Shown here: one piece after another, positions 8,885-17,312 of the stretch
Numbering within the stretch: position 1 is the stretch's first letter
How the letters are laid out: every line of letters starts with the position of its first letter
Source of the DNA: Hoeflea sp.
GTDB taxonomy: Bacteria > Pseudomonadota > Alphaproteobacteria > Rhizobiales > Rhizobiaceae
DNA: 64,000 nucleotides
Assembly (NCBI RefSeq): GCF_002733955.1
Contig: NZ_NVXQ01000029.1
Coordinates: 1 to 64,000, forward strand
Reading direction: 5' to 3'
The notes under the pieces: model-generated
What the model was told of the DNA's origin: nothing
Seen by the model: the letters and a program-made list of their open reading frames with translations, nothing else
Databases searched by the model: none
Made by a program: the position numbers and the translations under genes

Positions 8885-9750
8885 TCCTGAGTGTCTCCAT
8901 CGTAGCGCTTGCCGCTGGCAAGCAGGTCGGCCGTGCCGATGACGCCATTGAGCCCGGCAAAATCGAACATGCGGTTGCGGAAAGCTTCGTTGGAACCCGA
9001 CGACAGGAGGTTCGCATAATAGTCCCGCGCGGTTGCGGCGATGGCGCGCACGATACCGCCTGGGAAGATGACGAAGCTGAACCCAAGCTCCTGTAAACCG
9101 GCAGCATTGATGATCGGCGTCTTGCCGCCCTCGACCATGTTGGCCATCAGCGGCACGCGGCCGCCAAAACGCTTCACAATAAGATGGATCTCGTCCATCG
9201 ACTGCGGCGCTTCGATGAACAGCATGTCGGCGCCGGCCTCGACATAGGCCTCGGCCCGCTCCATCGCCGCATCGAAGCCTTCGACCGCAATCGCGTCCGT
9301 GCGCCCGATCACCAGAGTTTCCTCCGAGTGCCGCGCGTCGCAGGCAGCGCGGATCTTGCCCGCCATCTCGCCCTTGGAGATCAGCGATTTTCCGTCCAGA
9401 TGGCCGCAGCGCTTCGGCATGGTCTGGTCTTCAAGCTGTAGCGCATTGGCGCCCATGCGCTCGAACACCCGCACCGTCCGCTGCACATTGAGCGCATTGC
9501 CGAAGCCGTTGTCGGCATCGACGATGATCGGCAACGCAATCCGGTCACGCAGCGCCGCGATGGTATCAGCCACCTCGCTCATCGAGACCAGTCCGATATC
9601 GGGCCGGCCGAACCGCGTATAGGCGATGGACGCGCCCGACAGATAGACCGCCTCGGCGCCGGACTGCTCGGCAATCAGGCCGGTCAGGGCATCATAGACA
9701 CCGGGTGCAAGCAGGATCTCTGCCTGGCCCAGCCGTTGTTTCAGGCTCAT
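8881..9750 (-). CDS. isocitrate lyase/PEP mutase family lyase (2-methylisocitrate- or dimethylmalate-lyase-like)
   Basis: A 289-residue TIM-barrel enzyme. The metal-binding stretch VDADNGFGN and the lid motif MPKRCGHLDGK (the Cys of KRCGH is the usual acid/base) are both intact. The N-terminal VYLSGASIAYTRFGRPD is typical of carboxy-phosphonoenolpyruvate mutase and methylisocitrate lyase relatives. Such enzymes split 2-hydroxy dicarboxylates to pyruvate or glyoxylate plus a smaller acid. The gene sits directly after a LeuC/LeuD-like pair. The same pairing (dimethylmaleate hydratase plus 2,3-dimethylmalate lyase) is known from nicotinate fermentation in Eubacterium barkeri. I infer a similar hydrate-then-cleave function here. 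Confidence 0.85.
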   Translation of the reverse strand: MSLKQRLGQAEILLAPGVYDALTGLIAEQSGAEAVYLSGASIAYTRFGRPDIGLVSMSEVADTIAALRDRIALPIIVDADNGFGNALNVQRTVRVFERMGANALQLEDQTMPKRCGHLDGKSLISKGEMAGKIRAACDARHSEETLVIGRTDAIAVEGFDAAMERAEAYVEAGADMLFIEAPQSMDEIHLIVKRFGGRVPLMANMVEGGKTPIINAAGLQELGFSFVIFPGGIVRAIAATARDYYANLLSSGSNEAFRNRMFDFAGLNGVIGTADLLASGKRYDGDTQE

Positions 9751-10253
9751 GCGCCTGCCTCCTTTTCGCGTTCCGCCGCGAAACGCTTTTTCAAATGCGG
9801 CACCAGCCCGCCATCGGCGAGCATCGGCTTGAGATTGTCCGGCAACGGCTCGAGCCGGACAGTTTGGTTCTTGTCGGTCAACCGCAGTTCTCCCTTCACC
9901 GGATCGAGCGCCACCGCGTCACCATCGGCAATTCCGTCGAGATTATCCGCGACCAGCACCGGCAGGCCGAGATTGAGCGCGTTTCGGTAGAAAATCCCGG
10001 CAAAGGACCTGGCCACGACACCGGCAAGCCCGAGATGTTTCAGCGCTTCCGCCGCCTGCTCCCGCGACGAGCCCACGCCAAAATTCTTGCCCGCCACGAT
10101 CACGTCGCCGGGCTTCACCGATCCGGCGAAATCCGGCCGCGCCGACTCAAGACAATGAGCCGCAAGCATGTCGAGACCACCCCTCATGTATTGGCCCGGT
10201 GCGAGCTGGTCCGTGTCGATATTGTCGCCGAGGAGGAAGATCCGTCCGCTCAT
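9747..10253 (-). CDS. aconitase-family hydratase small subunit (LeuD-like)
   Basis: A 168-residue swivel-domain subunit. GDNIDTDQLAPGQYM near the N-terminus and NFGVGSSREQAAEAL (around residues 56-70) match the LeuD/HacB/DmdB substrate-binding motif. With the large subunit beside it, it should form a [4Fe-4S] hydro-lyase. Neither a leuB homologue nor other leucine-biosynthesis genes are present, and the operon is catabolic, so isopropylmalate isomerase is unlikely. A maleate, methylmaleate or dimethylmaleate hydratase role fits better, by inference. It overlaps both neighbours by ATGA. Confidence 0.8.
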   Translation of the reverse strand: MSGRIFLLGDNIDTDQLAPGQYMRGGLDMLAAHCLESARPDFAGSVKPGDVIVAGKNFGVGSSREQAAEALKHLGLAGVVARSFAGIFYRNALNLGLPVLVADNLDGIADGDAVALDPVKGELRLTDKNQTVRLEPLPDNLKPMLADGGLVPHLKKRFAAEREKEAGA

Positions 10254-11530
10254 GCCGCGCCCTCCGCGTCAGCCAGGAATTCACGCGGATCGGCAATGCG
10301 CCCGGTAATCGCTGATGCCGCCACGGTCAGCGGCGAAGCCAGCCAGACCTTGGAGGACGCTGCGCCCATCCGCCCCTGGAAATTGCGCGCCGTCGAGGAA
10401 ATGCAGGTCACATCCTCACCCAAACGGTCCGCGCCGTATCCGGCACAGATGCCGCAGGCATTGGGGAGAATCTGCGCGCCGGCATCCTCGAAAACAGTCA
10501 TGATGCCTTCATCCGCGGCCCGCTGCTGGTCACGCATCGAAGCCGGGGCAACCTTGAGCGCAACACCGGGAGCCAGCTTGCGGCCGCGCAGGATCGCAGC
10601 AGCGCCCTTGAGATCCTCATATTTGGCGCCGGTGCAGGCACCGATGTAGGCCACCTCGAAACGGGTTTCCGGTGCCTCGGTCACCGGCATCGCGTTCGCC
10701 GGCGAGTGCGGTGCGGCCACCTGCGGCTCCAGCGCGGAGGCGTCAAAGACGTGGTGCGCAGCAAGCTCGGCGCCGGGATCGGTCACCAGCCCGTGCCAGT
10801 CACCTGCCGACCCGCCAACGCTTTCCAGATAGGCCGCGGTCGTTGCATCAGGCGCAATCAGTCCGGCCTGGCCGCCGAGTTCGGCCGCCATGTTCGAAAG
10901 CGTCATCCGCTCCTGCATCGACAGCGCCGCAATGGCCTCGCCGGTATATTCCACCGCCTGGTACTGCCCGCCATCCATGCCGAGGCGTCCGCACAGCGCC
11001 AGCATGATGTCCTTGGCCAGAACACCCGGCGACAGCTGGCCCTTGCATTCGATCAGGATGGTGCCGGGCACCTTGAGCCAGATCTCACCGGTGGCCAGAA
11101 CGCCCGCCATCTCGGTGGCGCCGATGCCGAACATGTAGGCCCCGAACGCACCGCCGGTTGGTGAATGACTGTCGCCGCCGACGACGAGCATCCCGGGTTT
11201 CAGGTGCCCGCGCTCCGGAAGCACCACATGGCAGATGCCTTCGCCGTTATGAAAGGCGACCTTGCGTTCTTTGGCCCATTGGCGCGTCAGCTCGAGGATG
11301 CGCGCGCCCTCATCGGTATCACCCGGCACGAAATGATCCGAAATCAGAACAACCTTGGAGGCGTCGAACAGACCAACGCCGAGTTCCTTGAGGATCGGCT
11401 CCACCCGTCGCGGCCCGCCCGAATCGTGGATCATCGCAAGATCCACCCGGGCGGTGACCACATCGCCGGGACGGACAGTTTCCACTCCGGCAGCACGGGC
11501 AATGATCTTTTGCGCAAGCGTCGATGCCAT
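10250..11530 (-). CDS. aconitase-family hydratase large subunit (LeuC-like)
   Basis: About 426 residues, the shorter archaeal-type LeuC/HacA/DmdA length rather than the roughly 470 of enterobacterial LeuC. Fe-S cluster ligands are visible as YIGACTGAKYEDL and PNACGICAGYG; VVGGDSHSPTGGAFGAY and the C-terminal SSTARNFQGRMG are also conserved. The ATG at 11530 overlaps the TGA of the ABC ATPase gene by one base; a GTG at 11533 would overlap it by four. It should hydrate or dehydrate a dicarboxylate together with the small subunit. Dimethylmaleate/maleate-type hydratase is my preferred guess from the adjacent lyase. Confidence 0.85.
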   Translation of the reverse strand: MASTLAQKIIARAAGVETVRPGDVVTARVDLAMIHDSGGPRRVEPILKELGVGLFDASKVVLISDHFVPGDTDEGARILELTRQWAKERKVAFHNGEGICHVVLPERGHLKPGMLVVGGDSHSPTGGAFGAYMFGIGATEMAGVLATGEIWLKVPGTILIECKGQLSPGVLAKDIMLALCGRLGMDGGQYQAVEYTGEAIAALSMQERMTLSNMAAELGGQAGLIAPDATTAAYLESVGGSAGDWHGLVTDPGAELAAHHVFDASALEPQVAAPHSPANAMPVTEAPETRFEVAYIGACTGAKYEDLKGAAAILRGRKLAPGVALKVAPASMRDQQRAADEGIMTVFEDAGAQILPNACGICAGYGADRLGEDVTCISSTARNFQGRMGAASSKVWLASPLTVAASAITGRIADPREFLADAEGAA

Positions 11531-12234
11531 CACGCCAGTCCCAGATAAGAGCGCTGCAGTTCCGGATCATCCATCAGGTCGGCCGGGATCCCCGACAGCT
11601 TGATCTCGCCGTTTTCCATGACGAAGGCACGGTCTGCGATTTCCATCGACTGCAGCACGTTCTGTTCGACCAGCAGGATTGTCAGCCCGTCGGTGTTGAG
11701 CTGCTTGATCAGCGAAAACATTTCTTCGACCAGCAGGGGAGACAGGCCAATCGACGGCTCGTCAAGAATGAGCAGTTGCGGCTCGGCCATCATGCCGCGG
11801 CCAATGGCCAGCATCTGCTGCTCGCCACCCGAAAGCGTACCGGCGTTTTGCGAGAACCGTTCGCGCAGGCGCGGAAAGATTTCGGCCACATGCTCGATGT
11901 TGCGCGTCCGGTTCGGCTTGCCGCGCCGGTAGCTGCCGAGTTCGAGATTTTCCCGCACCGTCATGTTGGGGAACACGTGCCGGCCTTCGGGGACCTGGAT
12001 CAGGCCCTCGTCGACAATCGCCTGCGGGCTAAGACCCGAAACCGACTTGCCCTCGAATGTGATCGATCCGCTCCAGGGCTGCATCAGCCCGGACACCACC
12101 GCCGAAAACGTCGTCTTGCCGACGCCGTTGGACCCCAGCAGCGTGACGATCTCGCCCTTGCTGATCGACAGGTCTATGCCGCGCAGGACCTCGACTGCAC
12201 CGTAGCCGGCGCGCAGATTGCTGACCTCAAGCAC
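11530..12234 (-). CDS. livF: branched-chain-amino-acid-type ABC transporter ATPase (LivF)
   Basis: About 234 residues, typical LivF length. Walker A is LLGSNGVGKTTF, the signature LSGGEQQMLAIGRGMM and Walker B LLILDEPSIGLSP, followed by VEQNVLQS. I set the start at the GTG at 12234: it opens PVLEVSNLRAGYG at the normal LivF N-terminus, has GGGAGG 6 nt upstream, and overlaps the stop of the LivG gene by 8 nt (GTGCTTGA). Starting further upstream would add 26 residues that are only the other frame of the LivG gene. It energises import by the LivHM permease pair. Confidence 0.9.
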   Translation of the reverse strand: MLEVSNLRAGYGAVEVLRGIDLSISKGEIVTLLGSNGVGKTTFSAVVSGLMQPWSGSITFEGKSVSGLSPQAIVDEGLIQVPEGRHVFPNMTVRENLELGSYRRGKPNRTRNIEHVAEIFPRLRERFSQNAGTLSGGEQQMLAIGRGMMAEPQLLILDEPSIGLSPLLVEEMFSLIKQLNTDGLTILLVEQNVLQSMEIADRAFVMENGEIKLSGIPADLMDDPELQRSYLGLA

Positions 12235-12973
12235 TGGCTGCCTCCCGCTTGGCGATGCGTTCGGCCATGCCCTTGCCCAAATAGGCTTCAATGACATGCG
12301 GATCGGAGACAACCTCGCGCGGCGGCCCCTCCGCGATGATCGCCCCCTGGTTCAACACCCAGGTGTAATCCGACAGGCTCATCACCGCCTGCATCACGTG
12401 TTCGATCAGCAGGATGGTGACCCCCGCATCGCGGATCGTGTTGATGACCGGGATCACATCGCGAATTTCGGACGGGTTGAGCCCGGCCAGAACCTCGTCA
12501 AACAGGATCATCTTCGGGTCGGTCGCCAACGCCCGTGCCACTTCGAGACGCTTGCGCCCGGCCACCGTCAGCGAACCCGCATCCATGTCCAGCCGGTCGC
12601 CGAGGCCAACCTGTCGGGCCACGTCTTCGGCCTTGGCAAGCGCCTCGGTGCGGCCGCGGATTTTCAGATGCGCGCCCACGGCGATGTTTTCCCTTACCGT
12701 CTGCCCCGCGAATGGCTGCACAGTCTGGAAGGTCCGGATCATGCCCCGTGTGGCGATCGCCTCCGGCGGCAGGCAGGTGATGTCCTGCCCCAGAAACCGC
12801 ACGGAACCGGAATCGGGCGTGTGAAACCCGGTGATCAGCGCAAACAGCGTGGTCTTGCCGGCGCCGTTCGGGCCGATCAGCGAGGTGATCCCGCCTTGCG
12901 GCACCGTCATCGTCACCGATTGGGACGCCTGCACGCCGCCAAAGCTTTTGCAAAGCGCATTGATCTCAAGCAT
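12227..12973 (-). CDS. livG: branched-chain-amino-acid-type ABC transporter ATPase (LivG)
   Basis: About 248 residues from the ATG at 12973, where MLEINALCKSFGG begins as LivG proteins do. Walker A is IGPNGAGKTTLF, the Walker B region MILFDEVLAGLNP and the H-loop LLIEHVM. The signature region is degenerate, reading LTVAGRKRLEVARAL, which is usual for LivG. The start overlaps the LivM gene stop by 8 nt (ATGCTTGA) with GAGGG upstream. It pairs with LivF to drive the importer that feeds the hydantoinase/lyase enzymes of the same operon. Confidence 0.9.
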   Translation of the reverse strand: MLEINALCKSFGGVQASQSVTMTVPQGGITSLIGPNGAGKTTLFALITGFHTPDSGSVRFLGQDITCLPPEAIATRGMIRTFQTVQPFAGQTVRENIAVGAHLKIRGRTEALAKAEDVARQVGLGDRLDMDAGSLTVAGRKRLEVARALATDPKMILFDEVLAGLNPSEIRDVIPVINTIRDAGVTILLIEHVMQAVMSLSDYTWVLNQGAIIAEGPPREVVSDPHVIEAYLGKGMAERIAKREAASA

Positions 12974-13958
12974 GGCCCTTGCCCTCTTCAACCCGGGATT
13001 CGGCCGGCTTTCCGCTGCGCAGATGCGACGCCAGACCAGCAAGGCCGCGTGGCACGAACAGCACCATGACAACGAGAAGCACGCCGTAGAGCACAAGGCT
13101 GATCCCCGGCGCATCGCCAATCACCGCACGCGACAGCTCCGACAATCCATGCAGGAAGGCTGCCCCGAGCAGCGGCCCGAACAGCGTGCCCATGCCGCCG
13201 ATAATCGGCACCAGCAGGCTTTCGACCGAAATCGCCGCGCCATAGGCAATATGCGGATCGAGATAGAGGAAATACTGCGCATAGAAGACCCCGGCGAGAC
13301 CGGCAAAGAACCCCGACAACATGATTGCGCCCATCTTCACCCGAAACGCATCAACACCCAGCGCCCGCGCCGCATCCTCGTTGTCGCGCACTGCCATCAG
13401 CTGTGCCCCGAAGCGGGAATTGCCGATCTTCCAGACCGTCAGGAAGGCGGCAAACGTCATCGCCCAGATCACCCAAAAGAAACCCTCCTTGCTTGCAAAC
13501 TGGAAATTGGCCGCACTGCGCTCGAGCGGGATCAGCAGTCCGACGCCGGCGCCGGTAAAGTCCACCGAGTTCGAGAGAATCCGCAGCACTTCGGCGAAAG
13601 CCAGCGTCACCAGCGCAAAATAGGATCCGCGCAGTCCGTAGCGGAAGGTGCAGAACCCGATGAATGCACCGACGGCCGCAGCGGCGAACCCGCCAACAAC
13701 AAGGCCGAGCCAGGGGTTGATGCCGAACTGCACCTGCAGCACCGCCACCGCATAGGCCCCGGTGCCAAAATAGGCCGCATGGCCGAACGAGACCTGCCCG
13801 CCATAGCCGCCGAGGATATTCCAGGCCTGGCCCAGCAGCGCGGCATAGAGCGTCATGATGACGATGTTGAGCAGTGATTCCTGCGTGATCAGCATCGGCG
13901 CGAGCGCGATCAGGCCGAAGACGACGATGAGCATCAGCAATTTGTTGGCTTGGTTCAT
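12966..13958 (-). CDS. livM: branched-chain-amino-acid-type ABC permease (LivM)
   Basis: A 330-residue inner-membrane permease with about nine hydrophobic segments. The LivM hallmarks GGYGGQVSFGHAAYFGTGAY, RDNEDAARALGV (contact region for the ATPase) and GGMGTLFGPLLGA are present. It overlaps the LivH gene by ATGA at its start and the LivG gene by 8 nt at its end. With LivH it forms the translocation channel. The ligand is not deducible from the permease. Confidence 0.9.
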   Translation of the reverse strand: MNQANKLLMLIVVFGLIALAPMLITQESLLNIVIMTLYAALLGQAWNILGGYGGQVSFGHAAYFGTGAYAVAVLQVQFGINPWLGLVVGGFAAAAVGAFIGFCTFRYGLRGSYFALVTLAFAEVLRILSNSVDFTGAGVGLLIPLERSAANFQFASKEGFFWVIWAMTFAAFLTVWKIGNSRFGAQLMAVRDNEDAARALGVDAFRVKMGAIMLSGFFAGLAGVFYAQYFLYLDPHIAYGAAISVESLLVPIIGGMGTLFGPLLGAAFLHGLSELSRAVIGDAPGISLVLYGVLLVVMVLFVPRGLAGLASHLRSGKPAESRVEEGKGHA

Positions 13959-14827
13959 GCCTTTGCTCCGAACAGGCCGTTGGGCCGGAAAATCAGCACC
14001 AGGATAAAGATCAGGAAGATGCCGATCTGGCCCAGGCTTTCGCCCAGAAACAAACCGCCCAGCGCTTCGACGACGCCGATGATCAACCCGCCGATCAGCG
14101 CACCGACGAAGGATCCCATGCCCCCGAGCACCACGATGGTGAAGGCGATCAGCACGAAACCGCCGCCGACCTGCGGATTGACGTAATAGCTCGGCAGCAG
14201 CAGACAGGCGGCGACGCCGAGACAGGCGACACCGAGGCCGAAGCTCATGGCAAACACGTGATCGGCGTTGATGCCCACCAGTTGCGCGCCCTTGCGCTCC
14301 TTGGCCAGCGCACGGATGGCCCGACCCAGATCAGTGTGGCTCATCAGCAGCCAGAGAAGCGCTGCGGTCACCAGAGCGCCGACAAAAGCCACCACCTTCG
14401 GATAGGGCAGAAAGGCGCCGAAGATCTCGACCACATCAAAGGAATAAGGCGTGTCGACGGTCCGGGTGTCGGAACGGAAGAAATAGAGTGACAGGTTTTC
14501 AATGATGATGGAAAGCCCGAGCGTGACCAACAGGATGTTTTCATCCCGGCCATGACTGGCGCGGCCGATGATGCCCCGCTGCAAGGCGTAGCCCAAGGCG
14601 AACATCGCCGGAGGCACGATCAGCAAGGCCAGATAGGGATCGATCCCGAACTGCACATTGAGGAAATAAACCGCGTAGAGCCCGAGCATCAGCAGCGCCC
14701 CATGGGCGAAATTGATGATGTGCAGAACGCCGTAGATCAGGGTCAGACCGAGCGCCACCAGGGCATAAAGCCCGCCAGTAGTCAGCCCGTTGAGAACCGA
14801 TGGAATGATGATTGCGCTGTCTGGCAT
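13955..14827 (-). CDS. livH: branched-chain-amino-acid-type ABC permease (LivH)
   Basis: About 290 residues. I chose the ATG at 14827 (MPDSAIIIPSVLNGL), the usual LivH N-terminus; the extra upstream frame runs through an intergenic hairpin. Hallmarks are LYALVALGLTLIYGVLHIINFAHG, split here as the GLTLIYG and NFAHGALLMLG motifs, then RALAKERKGAQLVGIN and VVLGGMGSFVGALIGG. No strong ribosome binding site is visible. It is preceded by a stem-loop after the SBP gene, which should lower its expression relative to the binding protein. Confidence 0.88.
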   Translation of the reverse strand: MPDSAIIIPSVLNGLTTGGLYALVALGLTLIYGVLHIINFAHGALLMLGLYAVYFLNVQFGIDPYLALLIVPPAMFALGYALQRGIIGRASHGRDENILLVTLGLSIIIENLSLYFFRSDTRTVDTPYSFDVVEIFGAFLPYPKVVAFVGALVTAALLWLLMSHTDLGRAIRALAKERKGAQLVGINADHVFAMSFGLGVACLGVAACLLLPSYYVNPQVGGGFVLIAFTIVVLGGMGSFVGALIGGLIIGVVEALGGLFLGESLGQIGIFLIFILVLIFRPNGLFGAKA

Positions 14828-14857
14828 GCTGGCCCGCGATCCGGATAGGGGAAATCC

Positions 14858-14882
14858 GGGCCGGACGCATGACGTCCGGCCC
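14858..14882 (-). terminator. intercistronic hairpin after the SBP gene (attenuator-like)
   Basis: GGGCCGGACG (14858-14867) and CGTCCGGCCC (14873-14882) form a perfect 10-bp stem with a 5-nt loop between the SBP and LivH genes. On the minus strand it is followed by GGATTTCCCC, so termination would be partial. Such stems are usual after SBP genes and protect or uncouple SBP mRNA. Confidence 0.5.
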
Positions 14883-14902
14883 GTCGGCATCGTTGAGACG
14901 AT

Positions 14903-16147
14903 TTACATCGTCATCGGGAAGACGGTTTCGGCAGACGCAAACTCTTCGGGATAGATCACTTCGATCTCGCCCTTCTGAACCTGCGTGTTGACCGGCTGTG
15001 CTCCCTCATTCTGGCCATTGACCATCTTGGTCGGACCATAGGGCATACCATGATTGGCCCATGTCGAGGATGCCAGCGCTGCATTGATGGCATCAGGATC
15101 CGTCGACCCCGCGCGCTCGATCGCGTCGGCAAGGAAGGCCACCGCGTTGTAGGCCAGGAACACTTCGTAGGTGTAGACCAGGCCAGCGGCTTCCGCAGCC
15201 TTGCGGCGTTCAAGCGCAACGTCCGACTTCGGATCATACCAGTGATTGCAGTCCATGATCAGCTCAGCCGCTTCCGGGAACTCACCCACGAACTGAAGGT
15301 TCGACGCAGCCCCGCCAAGCACCGAGTAGATGCCCTTGGCTTCGATCTTCTGCTGCCGCAGGGTGCGGGCCAGAAGCACATATTCATTGTAGTAGTTGGC
15401 CGGAATGATCAGGTCGGGCTTCTTCGACTTGATCTGCAGCGCGATGTTGGTGAAATCGCGGGTCGGGTTGGCGTGCTTGATCACGTCCACCACTTCGATG
15501 CCGATTCCCGGAAGCTGCTTGGACAGAAGCTCCGCAGTGCCCGTACCAAAGAGCGATTCCTCATGCACGATCATCGCGGTCTTGGCCGGCGATCCGGCCG
15601 CCTTGTTGATGGTGTCGAGATTGCTCACCGCCATCTCCGCAACCTTGCCGTAGCCGGGGCCGAAGCGGAAGGTGTTGGCCAGACCGCGGCTGACGATCGA
15701 GTCGGACACGCCGACATCGACCACATGCGGGGTATTCGTCTTGGCCGCTTCCTGCGATGTCGCAAGCGAAATCGCCGAGGAATAGCCGGCAACGAGGCCG
15801 TGCACGCCGGCCTCGGTCATCTTGGTCACCTCGGCAGCACCGATATCCGGCTTGCCCTGGCTATCGGCGAGCATCGCCTCGATCATGGCGCCGCCCATCG
15901 ACTTGATGCCGCCTGCAGCATTGATATCCGCAATCGCCATTTCCGCACCGGCGCGGCACTGCGAACCGGAAAACGCGATGAAGCCCGAAACCGGATGGAT
16001 CAGGCCGATCTTCACCGGCGCCGCCTGCGCCCGCAGCACCGCGGGAAATCCAGTCACACCAACGGCAAGTGCCGCGGCTCCCGTCGCGAGAAATTCGCGG
16101 CGGCCAATTGCTGAGGAATTGGTCTTCGTTGTCTTCGTATCAGCCAT
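14903..16147 (-). CDS. branched-chain-amino-acid-type ABC substrate-binding protein, Tat-exported
   Basis: About 414 residues. The N-terminus carries a twin-arginine signal, IGRREFLATGAAALAVG, ending near RAQA, so export through Tat is likely. The mature part is a Leu/Ile/Val-binding-protein-like periplasmic protein: KIGLIHPVSGFIAFSG, then DSQGKPDIGAAEVTKM and a VHGLVAGYSSA loop. Two adjacent ATGs exist (16150, 16147); 16147 gives a proper 6-nt gap to AGGAGG. It is the first structural gene after the GntR regulator. The ligand is probably the substrate of the hydantoinase operon rather than an amino acid, by inference from context. Confidence 0.88.
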   Translation of the reverse strand: MADTKTTKTNSSAIGRREFLATGAAALAVGVTGFPAVLRAQAAPVKIGLIHPVSGFIAFSGSQCRAGAEMAIADINAAGGIKSMGGAMIEAMLADSQGKPDIGAAEVTKMTEAGVHGLVAGYSSAISLATSQEAAKTNTPHVVDVGVSDSIVSRGLANTFRFGPGYGKVAEMAVSNLDTINKAAGSPAKTAMIVHEESLFGTGTAELLSKQLPGIGIEVVDVIKHANPTRDFTNIALQIKSKKPDLIIPANYYNEYVLLARTLRQQKIEAKGIYSVLGGAASNLQFVGEFPEAAELIMDCNHWYDPKSDVALERRKAAEAAGLVYTYEVFLAYNAVAFLADAIERAGSTDPDAINAALASSTWANHGMPYGPTKMVNGQNEGAQPVNTQVQKGEIEVIYPEEFASAETVFPMTM

Positions 16148-16181
16148 CATTCACCTCCTGTTTGGTCGACCCACGGTCGAT

Positions 16182-17060
16182 TCAGTGTTCCCCGGTTATG
16201 TTTGTTTCAGCACCGCCGGCCGGGACCGATGACGCAGTTTCTGTCGCCCATCGCATGCCTTCTCTTTCGCGAACGCGATTCATGGACATTTCGAAGCGAT
16301 AGATGTCGGGACGATAAAGAACCCGGATGTATTCGACCGGCCGGCCGGAGCTGTCGCGTACGACGCGGCGGACCTCGATCAGTGGTGTGCCGGCATGAAC
16401 CGACAGGGCGCTGGCCACGTCTGAATCGGCAAGTGAAGCGGATATGGTCTGGCGCGCCGAGGCCACCTTGACCCCCGCCAGCTCCAGCAGCAGCAGCAAC
16501 GGCTTGGCATCAAGGTCCTCGCGGCCGAACTGCCTGCCGATATCGGCAGGCACATAGGTCACCAGATAGGACATCGGCTCGCCATCAAGGCTACGCACAC
16601 GCACGGCGTGCTGAACCTCAGTTCCCGGCTCGATCTCGAGCGCATGGGCGATGTCTTCATTGGCGGGAACATAGTCGAGATCCAGCACTCGGGCTTCGGT
16701 CGCAATGCCCATCAGCGAGATGTTTTCCAGCCATCCGTCAATCGACGAGGTCACCGCCGGCGCCTTGGGCCGGTGGATCACCCGCGTGCCCCGGCCCCGT
16801 TCGCGCACCACAAGACCTGCGTCCGCAAGTTCGTTGAGCGCCCGCTTGGCGGTGATGCGCGAGACATTGAATTCGAGGGCCAGTTCCTGCTCGCCGGGCA
16901 CCAGCTCACCGGACTGAACCTCACCGCCGAAGATGCGATTGCGCAGGATCAGGAAGATCTGGTGATAGAGCGGAACCCGGGCATTCGGATCAAGCCGTAC
17001 GGGAGACCGCTCACCGCCTGCTTCGACTTTGTCCACCTGACCTGACTTAGACGTTTTCAT
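16182..17060 (-). CDS. GntR-family regulator with UTRA domain
   Basis: A 292-residue HutC-subfamily regulator. The winged helix-turn-helix spans about residues 28-95 (VPLYHQIFLILRNRI, then EFNVSRITAKRALNELADAG and RGRGTRV), followed by a UTRA ligand domain (about 115-265). It is the first gene of the leftward operon, 34 nt before the SBP gene, so it is probably co-transcribed and autoregulated. A 24-bp inverted repeat lies 25 nt upstream of its start codon. The effector is likely an intermediate of the imide/diacid pathway, which is inference. Confidence 0.9.
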   Translation of the reverse strand: MKTSKSGQVDKVEAGGERSPVRLDPNARVPLYHQIFLILRNRIFGGEVQSGELVPGEQELALEFNVSRITAKRALNELADAGLVVRERGRGTRVIHRPKAPAVTSSIDGWLENISLMGIATEARVLDLDYVPANEDIAHALEIEPGTEVQHAVRVRSLDGEPMSYLVTYVPADIGRQFGREDLDAKPLLLLLELAGVKVASARQTISASLADSDVASALSVHAGTPLIEVRRVVRDSSGRPVEYIRVLYRPDIYRFEMSMNRVREREGMRWATETASSVPAGGAETNITGEH

Positions 17061-17084
17061 ACCCGCTCCAGACCTTGTCGAAAC

Positions 17085-17108
17085 TAATGGTATGTCAATA
17101 TGCCATTA
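17085..17108. promoter_or_regulatory. candidate GntR operator
   Basis: TAATGGTAT (17085-17093), spacer GTCAAT, ATGCCATTA (17100-17108): 9-bp arms with one mismatch. It sits 25 bp upstream of the regulator's ATG and in the only promoter region of the operon. The size suits a GntR dimer. Confidence 0.5.
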
Positions 17109-17222
17109 TGTCAACAGATTCTGGGTTGCGCCTTGCATTTAAGGCTTCGCTGATCTTTCACCTCGCCCTTGATGTGGAGCTGACCGCCTGGGAATTGGCT
17201 AACGGTCAGGGGTTAAACGCAA

Positions 17223-17250
17223 ATGGGCGCCGCCTTTCGGCAGCGCCCAT
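17223..17250 (-). terminator. rho-independent-type terminator of the MarR/ligase operon
   Basis: On the minus strand a 12-bp stem with a GAAA tetraloop and one G-U pair runs from 17250 to 17223 and is followed by TTGCGTTT. It lies about 60 nt after the amidohydrolase stop codon and 115 nt before the next operon's promoter region. Confidence 0.7.
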
Positions 17251-17312
17251 CTGTAGAGCAAGCTGGGCTCGGCGGCCCCGCCTTCGATGGAAGGAGGGCA
17301 GGCTGGAAGGCC

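Noticed and set aside
10250-11530. Leucine biosynthesis leuC/leuD
   Set aside because: No leuA or leuB is nearby, the large subunit is short, and the genes lie within an import and catabolism operon next to a PEPM-family lyase.
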